From Frigoriflavimonas asaccharolytica (lineage in GTDB: Bacteria > Bacteroidota > Bacteroidia > Flavobacteriales > Weeksellaceae), in the NCBI RefSeq assembly GCF_013294015.1, contig NZ_JABSNO010000012.1, forward strand, positions 34,932 through 98,931: a stretch of DNA of 64,000 nucleotides, written 5' to 3'. Position 1 is the first letter of the stretch. Every line of letters starts with the position of its first letter. The translations under genes and the position numbers were made by a program. Shown in pieces: positions 8,351 through 17,651 of this stretch. The notes under the pieces were generated by a model. That model was not told the origin of the DNA and did no database searches. It saw only the letters and a program-made list of their open reading frames with translations.

Positions 8351-9223
8351 TTAAGATTTTACCAAAACAGACTTTATTTTCAAAAATATATTAAACAAAA
8401 TCACAGCAACAATTCCGCCTAAAAGACCAATCAATAATTCTCTCAAAATACCAGGTAGCGTCTCTAAAAAATGATGGAGAAATTCGATATTGTGGAGGAA
8501 TATATTTCCAGAAACCGTAAGTAATGCTATTGTTCCCACAATCGTTAATCCTTTTATCACATAAGGAAGCGCATTTATAAGTATGTTTCCAAATTTCGCT
8601 TTTAGGCTTTTTTCACTTTTGCTCTTTTTTACCAAATGGTATCCGGCTTCATCCATCCTTACGATTAATGCAACAATACCATAAACTCCAATAGTGGCAA
8701 TAACTGCAATAAAACTTACCGTTAATATTTGATTTAATAGATCCGTGCTTTCATTGGCATTTAATGCAATGATGATAATTTCTAAAGAAAGTATAAAATC
8801 TGTGAAAATTGCATCTTTTACTCTAGTTTTTTCCAACGCCAAAATGTCTGCTTCATTTTCTACCGTTTGAATTTCTTTACTTTTTGGATGTGGAAATATC
8901 CATTCATAAATTTTTTCAGCACCTTCGAATGATAGATAAATACCGCCTAAAATTAATAAAATTTTGATCGCAATTGGTAAAAATGCACTCAACAAAAATA
9001 CTATTGGAAGTATAATTAATTTATTTAAAAGTGAACCTTTCGTAATTGCCCAAAGTACAGGTAATTCTCTACTAGAAGCAAATCCCGAGGCTTTTTCAGC
9101 ATTTACAGCAAGATCATCTCCCAAAATTCCGGCTGTTTTTTTTGCAGCAACCTTACTCATCATTGCAACATCGTCTAAAAGAACTGCAATATCATCTAAA
9201 ACTGCGAAAAATCCTGAAGCCAT
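8351..9223 (-). CDS. DUF808 family inner-membrane protein
   Basis: Membrane protein of the DUF808 (YedI-like) family, function unknown. The 290-residue product opens with MASGFFAVLDDIAVLLDDVA, the family hallmark, then a soluble stretch with KKTAGILGDDLAVNAEK. Hydrophobic segments follow at about 75-100, 140-160, 170-190, 225-245 and 262-285. It ends 1 nt after the frameshifted gene on the opposite strand, so the two are convergent with no room for a terminator. Confidence 0.9.
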   Translation of the reverse strand: MASGFFAVLDDIAVLLDDVAMMSKVAAKKTAGILGDDLAVNAEKASGFASSRELPVLWAITKGSLLNKLIILPIVFLLSAFLPIAIKILLILGGIYLSFEGAEKIYEWIFPHPKSKEIQTVENEADILALEKTRVKDAIFTDFILSLEIIIIALNANESTDLLNQILTVSFIAVIATIGVYGIVALIVRMDEAGYHLVKKSKSEKSLKAKFGNILINALPYVIKGLTIVGTIALLTVSGNIFLHNIEFLHHFLETLPGILRELLIGLLGGIVAVILFNIFLKIKSVLVKS

Positions 9224-9243
9224 ATTTTTTATTTTGATTGTTG

Positions 9244-9251
9244 CAAAAATA
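9244..9251 (-). promoter_or_regulatory. Putative -7 element for the DUF808 gene
   Basis: TATTTTTG on the minus strand, 20 nt before the ATG at 9223; no clear -33 box. Confidence 0.4.
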
Positions 9252-9326
9252 AGGTAAATATTTAATTGTAGTAAATAATAACCAATAATATAAAACTTAT
9301 TAAATTTAAATGACGTAAATTTTAGT

Positions 9327-10103
9327 ATGAAAAACGCAATATTTGCTTTATTATTTTGTTTCGGATTATTCCAAATGGCTTGTTCTCAAAATTCTAAAAC
9401 TACCGGAAAGAAAAATGAACCTCTTGCTATAAAACCTTTATCTCAAAATTCTTTCGCAATCGTTCAACTTTTTACTTCGCAAGGTTGCAGTAGTTGTCCA
9501 CCAGCTGATGAACTTTTAAGAAAACTGAAAGATGAAAATACTGCAAGAAATTTATTTGTTCTATCTTATCACGTAGACTATTGGAACAGATTAGGTTGGA
9601 AAGACGTTTTTAGCAAAGAAAAATTTACTAAAAAACAATATAGTTACGAAAATAAGTTTAAATACGGCAGCGTTTACACTCCGCAAGCAGTGGTAAATGG
9701 TGCAGAACACACGGTAGGATCTAGCGAACGTGAGGTGAAAAATCTCATCAAAAAATATCAAAATTTGGAGAATAATAATTCTTTAAATATTACTGACTTA
9801 AAAATTGATGGTGAAAATATTACTTTTAAATATAAAATTTCTACATCGTTATTAAATCAAAACTTGATGATTGCTTTTGTAAAGAATGAACAAGAAACCT
9901 CTGTGAAACGTGGTGAAAACGGAGGTAGAAAACTAATATCTACCAACATTGTTTTAAGTGAAATATCTGAAATATTAGACACTGAAAGTAAATCAGTAAG
10001 TGCGAAAATAGAAAAAAACGATATAAAATTTACGGACATTATCTTTTATACGCAAGATAAAAATTTAAATATAAGTGTTGCGAAACAGTTCTCTGACTTT
10101 TAA
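9327..10103 (+). CDS. DUF1223 thioredoxin-like lipoprotein
   Basis: Envelope protein with a thioredoxin-like fold and no assigned role. It begins with a lipoprotein signal (MKNAIFALLFCFGLFQMAC, lipid Cys at residue 19). The DUF1223 signature FTSQGCSSCPPADELL follows, with a CxxC pair at 54 and 57, and then the family's YHVDYWNRLGWKD. These features suggest a periplasmic or outer-membrane-anchored thiol protein, possibly for disulfide or copper handling; that is inference. Length 258 is normal. Confidence 0.9.
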   Translation: MKNAIFALLFCFGLFQMACSQNSKTTGKKNEPLAIKPLSQNSFAIVQLFTSQGCSSCPPADELLRKLKDENTARNLFVLSYHVDYWNRLGWKDVFSKEKFTKKQYSYENKFKYGSVYTPQAVVNGAEHTVGSSEREVKNLIKKYQNLENNNSLNITDLKIDGENITFKYKISTSLLNQNLMIAFVKNEQETSVKRGENGGRKLISTNIVLSEISEILDTESKSVSAKIEKNDIKFTDIIFYTQDKNLNISVAKQFSDF

Positions 10104-10348
10104 AAATCAATTAAACTTCCATTTTTTCATTATTTTACTTTCACTATTTTTAAATCTAAATATTTAGACTTTTATTATTCGTAAATTTGCCTGCGCTTTG
10201 TTCGTCTTTTTTATAATTTTTTCTTGTAAACAAACCTATTACTTAATCTTTATAGTTGATGATGATTTTTGTAGATAGGAAAAAAGAACAATGACGAAAT
10301 AACAATTTTACAGCGTTGAATAAAGCAATTACAAATAAAAACTAAGAA

Positions 10349-11257
10349 TTGGAAAAAAAAATAAGTAAAGAATCTAACCTTCACGCACGAAATAAAAATA
10401 GGAATGGATATGATTTGGATGCTCTTGTACTATTACTACCAGAACTAAAAGATTATATAATTTTAAATAAATATGGATCCAAAACCGTCGATTTCGCCAA
10501 TCCAAAAGCGGTGAAATTATTAAACAAGGCGCTATTAATTCAAAATTATGATATTCAATTTTGGGAATTTCCTGCAGAAAATCTATGTCCACCAATTCCA
10601 GGTAGAGCAGATTATCTGCATTATGTAGCAGATTTATTAAAAGAAAATAATTTTGGTAGAATGCCCAATAAGGGTAATATTACCGCTTTGGATATTGGAA
10701 CTGGAGCAAGTTGCATTTATCCTATAATAGGTGTTGCCGAATATTCTTGGGATTTTATAGCCACAGATACAGATTCAAAATCTTTAGAATCTGCGGCAAA
10801 AATTATAAAAAATAATACAATCTTAGAAGATAAAGTACAATTGCGTTTGCAAGGGAATAGCAATCATATCTTCACAGGAATTTTAGAAAACAACGAAAAA
10901 ATAGACATCTGTATTTGCAATCCGCCGTTTCATGAAAGCGAAGAAGCCGCAGAAAAGGCAAGCAGACGAAAATTGATCAACCTTTCTACTGAAAAAGTAG
11001 AAAATTTTGCCTTAAATTTTTCAGGAAATAGCCAAGAATTAATTTATCCAGGAGGTGAAATTCAATTTATAGAAAATATGATCCGAGAAAGTAAAATTTA
11101 TGCTAAAAATATAGGTTGGTTTACCACTTTGGTCTCAAAAAATTCTAATTTAAGCAGGATCTACAAATTATTAGACAAGATTTCAGCCACTCAAATTGAG
11201 ACGATAGACATGGGAACGGGAAATAAACAAACCAGAATTGTAGCTTGGAAATTCTAA
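10349..11257 (+). CDS. rlmF: 23S rRNA (adenine(1618)-N6)-methyltransferase
   Basis: SAM-dependent enzyme that N6-methylates A1618 of 23S rRNA. The 302-residue product shows the family start SNLHARNKNRNGYDLDAL, a SAM loop LDIGTGAS at 114-121 and the catalytic NPPFHES at 191-197 (NPPF type for adenine N6). The start codon must be TTG at 10349: an in-frame stop lies just upstream and no other Met occurs in the first 100 residues. A bidirectional terminator follows. Confidence 0.94.
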   Translation: MEKKISKESNLHARNKNRNGYDLDALVLLLPELKDYIILNKYGSKTVDFANPKAVKLLNKALLIQNYDIQFWEFPAENLCPPIPGRADYLHYVADLLKENNFGRMPNKGNITALDIGTGASCIYPIIGVAEYSWDFIATDTDSKSLESAAKIIKNNTILEDKVQLRLQGNSNHIFTGILENNEKIDICICNPPFHESEEAAEKASRRKLINLSTEKVENFALNFSGNSQELIYPGGEIQFIENMIRESKIYAKNIGWFTTLVSKNSNLSRIYKLLDKISATQIETIDMGTGNKQTRIVAWKF

Positions 11258-11346
11258 GCATGTAGAAAAATTGATGCTGAAAAACTGCTTACAAAAAGTT
11301 GTAAATCTCTTGCAGTTAGAAGACAAATTCAAATTATTAATTAAAA

Positions 11347-11393
11347 AAAAAAGGAACAAAATTTAACTTTACTTAAATTTTGTTCCTTTTTTA
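11347..11393. terminator. Bidirectional terminator between rlmF and the esterase gene
   Basis: A perfect 16-bp stem (11351-11366 with 11373-11388) around the loop CTTTAC, with an A-run on the left and a T-run on the right. It can end transcripts from both converging genes. Confidence 0.88.
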
Positions 11394-11456
11394 TTTTATA
11401 AAGCTTTAGAATAATGCTTCCTTTTTAAAATTTAGTAAAGAGAATGCCTTTTACCT

Positions 11457-12095
11457 TTATTTATTAAAAAAATCCATCAAATCTAGATAGTTTTTCTGGT
11501 TTACACCATGTCCGCTCACATATTCTCGAAAGGTGAAGTAGCAGCCTAAATGATACAAATAATCTGCAGCTTTTCTTCCCCAATCCAGAGGAATTATGGC
11601 ATCTTCGGAACCGTGGGAAATGAAAAATTGTAGTTTTTCTAATTTCTTTTTATCTTTAGAGATGTTTTCTAAAATTTTCATTTCAGGATAGCAGCTCATA
11701 CAAGCTACTTTGGTAAATAAATCTGGATTTTTTAAAGCCAAGGCATAGCTCAAAATTCCACCTTGGCTGAAACCTGCAAGATGCGTTTGATTATCTACCA
11801 AACCATATCTATTACTTACTTTCAATATGTTTTCTAAAAGGATATCCAAAGATAGATTGGCTTGCTCTACATTCACACGATTTTCTTCGTCGGCAAGATC
11901 TATATCATACCAAGAAAAACCTTCGTATGGAGTATTTCCTGGTGCACGAAAACTTACCACCAACCAATCTTTTGGCAGGGTAGGTTGAAAGGAAAAAAGG
12001 TCTTGCTCATTGCTTCCGTAGCCATGAAGTAGGAAAAGAATTGTGGTGCTTGGTGTAATATTTTCTGGTTCTCTTACGAGGTATTGTAATTCCAT
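11457..12095 (-). CDS. Alpha/beta hydrolase, carboxylesterase/phospholipase family
   Basis: Cytosolic serine hydrolase of the YpfH/carboxylesterase type. The 212-residue product has the oxyanion-side motif FLLHGYGSNEQDLF at about 21-34, the nucleophile elbow GFSQGG with Ser110, the acid Asp165 in GSEDAIIP, and His196 in SGHGVN, so the triad is complete. Natural substrate unknown; small acyl esters are likely. Its promoter sits directly at the ATG (leaderless). Confidence 0.9.
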   Translation of the reverse strand: MELQYLVREPENITPSTTILFLLHGYGSNEQDLFSFQPTLPKDWLVVSFRAPGNTPYEGFSWYDIDLADEENRVNVEQANLSLDILLENILKVSNRYGLVDNQTHLAGFSQGGILSYALALKNPDLFTKVACMSCYPEMKILENISKDKKKLEKLQFFISHGSEDAIIPLDWGRKAADYLYHLGCYFTFREYVSGHGVNQKNYLDLMDFFNK

Positions 12096-12099
12096 TTTG

Positions 12100-12130
12100 C
12101 AAAGATAATTTTATTTTTTGTGAGCATCAA
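12100..12130 (-). promoter_or_regulatory. Leaderless promoter of the esterase gene
   Basis: Minus strand: TTG (12128-12130), 20-nt spacer, TATCTTTG (12100-12107), then exactly 4 nt to the ATG at 12095. The mRNA should start at or within one base of the ATG. Confidence 0.6.
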
Positions 12131-12176
12131 GTATAAAAAATTAAATAGTATTACAATAATTTTGTAAATAATAGAT

Positions 12177-12200
12177 AAAAAAAAAACGGCTAATTTGCCG
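12177..12200 (-). terminator. Short terminator after the DUF892 gene
   Basis: On the minus strand CGGC-AAATTA-GCCG is followed by about ten T, 8 nt past the stop codon of the DUF892 gene. The stem is short but the T-run is strong. Confidence 0.6.
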
Positions 12201-12207
12201 CTTCTAT

Positions 12208-12741
12208 TTATTTTGCTTTAATGTTTATTTCTGATTCTGCTAATTTCGACAGATCTTTGTCGCAGTTTTTTTCTTCGTTGATGGTTTCTTTTAATAATTT
12301 ATGCACTTCTTTTTCCCCCAATAGTTTTGCGTAAGTTGCTAATGTTCCATAAGATGCAATTTCATAATGCTCTACTTTTTGCGAAGCAGCAATAATTGCT
12401 GCATCTCTAATTGCACCAATTTCTGTTTCCTCCATGATGCTTTCTGCTTCTTTCAAAAGTCCATCCATTGCGTCACATTTTTCTGCTTTGGGCTTTTCTC
12501 CCATCGCTTCAAAAGCTTTTTCTAATCTTGTAACTTGATTTTTTGTTTCGCCCAAATGCTTTTCTATGCCATCTTGCAATTTTTTAGAACTTGCATTTTT
12601 TTTCATTTTTGGCAGATTTTTCACTAGAGCTTTTTCAGCCCAATATAAATCTTTCAAACCATCTACCAGAAAATCTCTTAAATTTTCTGCCGCATCTTTT
12701 TTTGGTTGAATTTTCTCCGTTTCTTTCTTTTTGGTAGCCAT
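12208..12741 (-). CDS. DUF892 ferritin-like protein (YciE/YciF type)
   Basis: Ferritin-like four-helix protein of the YciF family, usually linked to general stress. The 177-residue product has a Lys-rich N-terminus (MATKKKETEKIQPKKDAAEN), then the family start LRDFLVDGLKDLYWAEKALVKNLPKM with a diiron-type Glu. A second helix has HLGETKNQVTRLEKAFE and a third QKVEHYEIASYGTLATYAKLLG with further Glu/His ligands. Metal binding is inferred from the family. Transcribed alone. Confidence 0.92.
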   Translation of the reverse strand: MATKKKETEKIQPKKDAAENLRDFLVDGLKDLYWAEKALVKNLPKMKKNASSKKLQDGIEKHLGETKNQVTRLEKAFEAMGEKPKAEKCDAMDGLLKEAESIMEETEIGAIRDAAIIAASQKVEHYEIASYGTLATYAKLLGEKEVHKLLKETINEEKNCDKDLSKLAESEINIKAK

Positions 12742-12880
12742 AATGTTTTATTTTAAGTTAATGATTTACGTATTAATAAGATTTTTAATTATTAGTCTAA
12801 AAATTAATGTTTGTTATGTAAAATTATAAGTCTTGTATTTAAATTGCTTTCAAAATTTTTCAAAATATTTTCAATTTTTT

Positions 12881-12916
12881 TTAAAAAAAAAAGCGGCAAT
12901 TTAGAATATGCCGCTT
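12881..12916 (-). terminator. Terminator of the lemA-DUF2207 operon
   Basis: Stem AAGCGGCA (12891-12898) with TGCCGCTT (12909-12916), followed on the minus strand by a long T-run (12881-12892 as A on plus), about 35 nt past the stop codon. Confidence 0.75.
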
Positions 12917-12949
12917 TTATTATTTTAGATTCTTTGGATAATGTAGTCG

Positions 12950-14872
12950 CTACCAACCACCACCACCGCCGCCTCCGCCGCCGCCGCCAGAAAATCCACC
13001 ACCACCAGAACCACTTCCAGAACTGGATGGTTGTGTAGCAGAACTGGCGATAGATTGTGAGAGTGAAGAATTGAGTGTATTTCCAAAATTCATATTCATA
13101 ACAGAATTTCCTACAAACCAATTTGTTTGATAATTTTCTTGTCCAATTGCAGAATTTTTAATCATGTTCTGAAATTTTTCGCCCCAAATTTTATCAACAC
13201 CTAAAACCATTGCGAAAGGCAACATTTTTTCGAAAATTTGTGGTGTCATCTTTGGAGAATTGTGAAATTGCAAAGTTTTTTCTTCCGCAGTTCCTAAGTA
13301 CATTTTAAAACCTTCTATTAGTGAAAGTGTTTCCAGCTTTTCTATAGATGGTAGCTTAATTAAATATTGGAAAAGAACAAATGAAATAAAACCTAAAACA
13401 ATGAAAGCATAACTAGCATAAAAGCCTATGTTTTGTAAACTTCTATCATTTTTAGCAGAAATAAATACGATGAACAAAATCATAATGGTAGAAATTATCC
13501 AAAACAAAATTCTTGCAGATAGGTATCTTTCGTATGAAACTGAAAATAAAATAGTAAGTATTAATACTGCTATTCCTAAACCAACACCAATTCCTAGAAG
13601 TGCATCATTATCTGTGAAATTAAAACTTAAAAAAAGTCCAATGATATAAGCTCCTACAATAATAAGTGCTGGAAGTATTAGTTTTGATGAATTGTTTCCC
13701 TTATTCAAAAATTTATCATGCTGGAAACTTAAAGTAACTTTAAAATCATCTACAGCATTTTTGATATCCTCATCAAATTTTCCATCAAATGTTACCCTTT
13801 TTTTTCCATTAGAAAATAAATTATTCATCAAGTTAATTTCCTCTTTTGATAAAGTTTGATCTTGCTCTTTTTGTTTCTCTAGAGAATATTCTCTTCCGCC
13901 AAATATGCCAAGAATTCTTTTGTCGTCTTCAATAATTTTTAAAAAACCTTGAGTTGCTAAACTGACGATCGCAGCAGATATCATATTTCCGGAATAATAT
14001 CCTTGCTGTAAATATCCAATAGAAGCGGGAGAAAGATTTTGCGGAGCATTAAATTGTGGGTAAATAGTAGGCTTTTCTGGATCTACACCACACTTTTGCC
14101 ATTGAAAATAGAAATGAAAAAGCAAGCCCAAACCAGTGAGAATCATCGCAAATAAAACCCCATATTTTTCTATATCCGTTGGTGGAGGTGGAGGCGCAAA
14201 AAGTCCTTTTGCAAAACCGACAGCAATTGTCAATCCTTCGTTTGGTTGTAGATTTTTTGCAGACCATTCTATACTACTATCAGAAATTTTATTTACGGTA
14301 CAATTTGATTCGGAACTTCCATAACTACCAGTATAACATGAGTTTTGTAAAATTTTCGCATTGTCTGGAAATACAACCTTTGCAGAAATTTCATCTACAG
14401 CAAAATCCCAAAGATTGCCATTCACATTCCAGTAAAACTCATCATATCCACTAAAAAAGCCAATTTGATTAGAAGATTTGTAGGTGATTTCATATTCATA
14501 TAATCCTGGGTCTAAGAATATATCTTTATCTCCCACGTAAATTTGAAAATCTGAAGTTGAACTTTCTGTGTGGTATTCCTCTTCTTCGCCGTCTCTTTTT
14601 ACAGAAATAATATTATATTTAATTTTTTCCTCTTTTCCATTAATGTTTCTATATTTTGGAAGAGAACGAAAAATACCCCTTTTTATAATATTTCCACTTG
14701 CATATACTTTTATTTTTTCTATTATGCTTACTTGTGCATTTTTATCTATAGAAATATCTGAATGAAAGGAAAGAATATGCTCATAATTAATTAATTCTGG
14801 TGCAGCATCAGTATCTTGAGCAGCTCCAAAGCTAAAAACTAGTAGAAATAGAGTAAAAAAGAAAGTTTTCAT
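12950..14872 (-). CDS. DUF2207 domain membrane protein
   Basis: Membrane protein of 640 residues with a signal peptide (MKTFFFTLFLLVFSFGAAQ). An extracytoplasmic DUF2207 domain covers about 25-225 (YEHILSFHSDISIDKNAQVSI, with GIFRSLPKY). Hydrophobic helices lie at about 233-255, 400-420, 424-445, 453-470 and 478-500, and the C-terminal tail is almost pure glycine, ending in Trp. Such glycine tails are common in this family. It follows a lemA gene by 3 nt, the standard pairing of LemA with DUF2207 proteins; the pair's function is not established. Confidence 0.9.
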   Translation of the reverse strand: MKTFFFTLFLLVFSFGAAQDTDAAPELINYEHILSFHSDISIDKNAQVSIIEKIKVYASGNIIKRGIFRSLPKYRNINGKEEKIKYNIISVKRDGEEEEYHTESSTSDFQIYVGDKDIFLDPGLYEYEITYKSSNQIGFFSGYDEFYWNVNGNLWDFAVDEISAKVVFPDNAKILQNSCYTGSYGSSESNCTVNKISDSSIEWSAKNLQPNEGLTIAVGFAKGLFAPPPPPTDIEKYGVLFAMILTGLGLLFHFYFQWQKCGVDPEKPTIYPQFNAPQNLSPASIGYLQQGYYSGNMISAAIVSLATQGFLKIIEDDKRILGIFGGREYSLEKQKEQDQTLSKEEINLMNNLFSNGKKRVTFDGKFDEDIKNAVDDFKVTLSFQHDKFLNKGNNSSKLILPALIIVGAYIIGLFLSFNFTDNDALLGIGVGLGIAVLILTILFSVSYERYLSARILFWIISTIMILFIVFISAKNDRSLQNIGFYASYAFIVLGFISFVLFQYLIKLPSIEKLETLSLIEGFKMYLGTAEEKTLQFHNSPKMTPQIFEKMLPFAMVLGVDKIWGEKFQNMIKNSAIGQENYQTNWFVGNSVMNMNFGNTLNSSLSQSIASSATQPSSSGSGSGGGGFSGGGGGGGGGGGW

Positions 14873-14875
14873 TAA

Positions 14876-15430
14876 TTAAAATTTTACTTGCGGTACGTTT
14901 CTTTCTGCTTCATTTTCCAATTCAAAAAAGGTAGCTTTAGAAAATTTAAACATATTCGCAATAATGTTGCTTGGGAAAGTGTCTACCAAAATATTATTTT
15001 CTCTCACGGTTCCATTGTAATATCTTCTAGATTTTTCTATATCTCCTTCAATATTAGAAAGTTCGGATTGAAGCTGCATGAAATTTGTATTGGCCTTCAA
15101 ATCTGGGTACTGCTCTGCAACAGCATTTAAATTGACCATTGCTTGGCTCAGGTTTTTTTCTGCAATTTCTTTTTCACCTACAGTATTTGCACCCATTGCT
15201 GCAGCTCTTGCTCTCGTTACGCTATCAAAAGTTTCTCTTTCGTGGGTTGCATATCCTTTCACAGTTTCTACAAGATTTGGTATCAAATCGTGGCGTTTTT
15301 TAAGCATAACATCTACACTACTAAATGCTTCTTCTACTAGTGTTTTAAGCTTTACAAGTCTATTGTAAATACCAACTCCGTAGAAAAAAATAAGTGCGAC
15401 AATACCGACAACAATTAAAAAATAGATCAT
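14876..15430 (-). CDS. LemA family protein
   Basis: Single-pass membrane protein of 184 residues: an N-terminal helix (MIYFLIVVGIVALIFFYGVGIY) and a helical bundle with the family motifs VKLKTLVEEAFSSVDVMLKKRHDLIPNLVETV (about 26-57) and YYNGTVRENN near 138-147. LemA proteins are widespread but poorly understood. Forms an operon with the DUF2207 gene, 3 nt apart. Confidence 0.95.
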   Translation of the reverse strand: MIYFLIVVGIVALIFFYGVGIYNRLVKLKTLVEEAFSSVDVMLKKRHDLIPNLVETVKGYATHERETFDSVTRARAAAMGANTVGEKEIAEKNLSQAMVNLNAVAEQYPDLKANTNFMQLQSELSNIEGDIEKSRRYYNGTVRENNILVDTFPSNIIANMFKFSKATFFELENEAERNVPQVKF

Positions 15431-15549
15431 AATTTATAGTTTTTTAGTTAAATATTTTATGCTAAAGATAATGATTAAACAATTAATTTAATATTAATTA
15501 TATTTAAATGTTACCAAAATGCGTACTACTTTAAAATTAGACAATTATA

Positions 15550-15582
15550 TTGTAGAAAATATATTAAAAAAAACTATATTTG
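15550..15582 (+). promoter_or_regulatory. Putative promoter of the 15.6-kb lipoprotein
   Basis: TTG (15550-15552), a 22-nt spacer and TATATTTG (15575-15582), 22 nt before the ATG. Spacer is at the long end of the accepted range. Confidence 0.5.
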
Positions 15583-15604
15583 AATACTTAAAATAATTTA
15601 GCTC

Positions 15605-16021
15605 ATGAAAAAAGTTTATTTTTTATCCAACAAACTAAAGTTTAGTTTTTTAGCATTAATAATGTTATCTACTTTTGCAATCTTATCTTCTTGTAAAGAT
15701 GAAGAAACTGATCCTTTCGAAGATGTAACTATTCAATTTAAAGTAGAATCTACAGCAGGAGTAGTATTGAAAGCTGTGGTAACACAAATTGGTGTAGACC
15801 AAGCTCAAGAATTTACTTTCACTAGCAATGCCTATAATTCTGTACCAAGAATTGTGAGTACATCTGTTGGCGCTTTGCATTTAGCCGTAACTGCAACTGG
15901 AGTAGATGCAGATTCAAAGGTTACAGCAAAAATTATTGTAAACGGACAAGAAAAAGCAATTGATTTGGCACAAGGTGGCGGTTCGCTTACTGCAAAAGCT
16001 CAATACAATTTTATAAAATAA
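15605..16021 (+). CDS. Hypothetical lipoprotein
   Basis: Not recognised. A 138-residue product with a lipoprotein signal (AILSSCKDEE, lipid Cys at residue 30) and a small domain rich in beta-type sequence (VTIQFKVESTAGVVLKAVV, ending TAKAQYNFIK). Probably anchored in the outer or inner membrane. It stands alone, with its own promoter and terminator. Confidence 0.75.
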   Translation: MKKVYFLSNKLKFSFLALIMLSTFAILSSCKDEETDPFEDVTIQFKVESTAGVVLKAVVTQIGVDQAQEFTFTSNAYNSVPRIVSTSVGALHLAVTATGVDADSKVTAKIIVNGQEKAIDLAQGGGSLTAKAQYNFIK

Positions 16022-16072
16022 ATAGATATAAATTTAATTTATTTAAATTTTCTGATAAATTTTAACCATGAA

Positions 16073-16106
16073 AAAACCGAAACATTTATTTGTTTCGGTT
16101 TTTTTT
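16073..16106. terminator. Bidirectional terminator before the desaturase gene
   Basis: Stem AAAACCGAAACA (16073-16084) with TGTTTCGGTTTT (16091-16102), loop TTTATT, flanked by A- and T-runs. Shared by the converging lipoprotein and desaturase genes. Confidence 0.85.
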
Positions 16107-16108
16107 AT

Positions 16109-16861
16109 TTATTTTTCTCTGGTTACAACAGGTCCTGGTTTTAGTTTTATAAGTTTTAATTTATCTAAAACAATCATGATGTAATACGTAACATCTATTT
16201 CATGCCATCTTACTCCACCAAAATTAGCTCTTCCGCCAAATTTGTGGTGATTGTTATGGTAACCTTCGCCCATCATCAACCAATCAAATTTTAACAAATT
16301 TTTAGAAGTATCAGATACCTTGAAGTTTGTATAACCATAGATATGTGCAAACCAGTTGATGATTACCCCATGTATTGGCGCCATAAATAATGCCATTGGT
16401 AAAAATAACCAGTGCCACCAAGCATCTGCAAATATTGCAAAAAATGTGATGTACACTATTGCCCAGCCAATTCTGCTTACCCAAGAGCTAGCAAACTTAT
16501 CAAAGGATTTCCATTGAGGCACATTTTTAGTAAATTTTTCTTCTACTTCAATCTTTTCATTATTGATATCTGCGTAGATGTTTTTTGTACGCCACATCAT
16601 TGCGAATAAATTTGGGTCATATTTCGGAGAATGCGGATCTAGTTCTGTATCTGCAAATGCATGGTGCATTCTGTGCATTACGCCATATCCGTATGCAGAA
16701 AGATAATTAGAACCTTGCGTAATCCACGTTAAAATAAAACACAACTTTTCGCCAAATTTAGACATGTAGTAGGTTTGATGTGCAGCATATCGATGCAAGA
16801 AAAAAGTTTGAAAAAATAAACCGGAGTACCAGAGAACGATGATGAAAATAATAATAGTCAT
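16109..16861 (-). CDS. Fatty acid / acyl-CoA desaturase
   Basis: Membrane di-iron desaturase that inserts a double bond into fatty acyl chains. The three histidine boxes are complete: HRYAAH at 23-28, HRMHH at 63-67 and HNNHH at 202-206. Hydrophobic helices lie before the first box, between the boxes (about 130-170) and around AHIYGY. At 250 residues it is shorter than the animal SCD type and fits the compact bacterial group. Regioselectivity (probably delta-9) is inference. Confidence 0.92.
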   Translation of the reverse strand: MTIIIFIIVLWYSGLFFQTFFLHRYAAHQTYYMSKFGEKLCFILTWITQGSNYLSAYGYGVMHRMHHAFADTELDPHSPKYDPNLFAMMWRTKNIYADINNEKIEVEEKFTKNVPQWKSFDKFASSWVSRIGWAIVYITFFAIFADAWWHWLFLPMALFMAPIHGVIINWFAHIYGYTNFKVSDTSKNLLKFDWLMMGEGYHNNHHKFGGRANFGGVRWHEIDVTYYIMIVLDKLKLIKLKPGPVVTREK

Positions 16862-16881
16862 ATATTTTGAAAGATTTTAAT

Positions 16882-16889
16882 CAAATTTA
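16882..16889 (-). promoter_or_regulatory. Putative -7 element for the desaturase gene
   Basis: TAAATTTG on the minus strand, 20 nt before the ATG at 16861; no clear -33 box. Confidence 0.4.
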
Positions 16890-16950
16890 CGAAATATAGA
16901 ATGGTATAGTTCTAAATTTAGCATCGATTTGTATGTAAAGCATTGATTTT

Positions 16951-17625
16951 TTAATATTTAAAATGGAGAAATGGAAAGAAATAGTATCCTCGAACGATCC
17001 AAAAAACAAGAAAGAAAATACCCGCGAAAAACAAAATATTGCCGTGCAAAACATCTCGTTTTGTAAATTTAGAAATTGTTTCTCCGTTTGGTAAATTTTT
17101 CTTAGCAACTTTAATGTAATACCCAATGAAAATAGCGAAAAATCCACCAAAGAAAGCTATAATGTAAAAAAGTATAAGCCAGATCGTTTTAATACCCGAA
17201 ACGTTTTTCAAGTTTTCAACTCTATTTTTTAATTTTTTATCATCAGTAATTTCTTCTGAAAAAGCATTTTTTTCTTTTAATAATCTTTTCGCAAGCAGAT
17301 AATCAAAAGCATTCCACTCATCTCGTGCAGAAGTTATTTTTTGTAAATCTTCGATGGAATAATCTAATAAATAATAATCTTTCGGAATATTTTCTAATTG
17401 CATTTCTACATCTTTTTCTTCCAAAGAATAAATTTTCTCAAAATTTTCTGCTGCTATTTTTACGCTGTACTCTTTGTTAAAACTATTGTAGGCAAAAGAC
17501 GGATCAAACCTTTGGGAGTGATTCTCTACAATGAATGGAATATCTTGGTTTTCTAAAAATTTTTTAAAAAAAGTAAGACTTTCATCATCATGAAATGTAC
17601 GAAAAGTAATAAATTCAGAGTTCAT
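16951..17625 (-). CDS. Hypothetical membrane protein with an N-terminal DUF2007-like region
   Basis: A 224-residue protein of unknown role. The first 70 residues (MNSEFITFRTFHDDESLTFF, IPFIVENHSQRFDPSF) resemble the DUF2007 putative signal-transducing fold, in which a residue-swap sensor domain precedes other parts. A polar middle follows, then two membrane helices at about 147-168 and 196-215 (KTIWLILFYIIAFFGG and ILFFAGIFFLVFWIV). It lies 26 nt downstream of tyrS on the same strand and could be co-transcribed with it. The domain call is tentative. Confidence 0.65.
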   Translation of the reverse strand: MNSEFITFRTFHDDESLTFFKKFLENQDIPFIVENHSQRFDPSFAYNSFNKEYSVKIAAENFEKIYSLEEKDVEMQLENIPKDYYLLDYSIEDLQKITSARDEWNAFDYLLAKRLLKEKNAFSEEITDDKKLKNRVENLKNVSGIKTIWLILFYIIAFFGGFFAIFIGYYIKVAKKNLPNGETISKFTKRDVLHGNILFFAGIFFLVFWIVRGYYFFPFLHFKY

Positions 17626-17651
17626 AAAACTATTTACGCTATTTTCAAAAA

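Noticed and set aside
12950..13020. Poly-glycine tail as a frameshift or assembly artefact
   Set aside because: Glycine-rich C-termini are common in DUF2207 proteins and the frame is intact to a normal stop.
12804..13121. Trp/Arg-rich open frame opposite the DUF2207 tail
   Set aside because: It is the out-of-frame reading of the poly-glycine tail of the DUF2207 gene.
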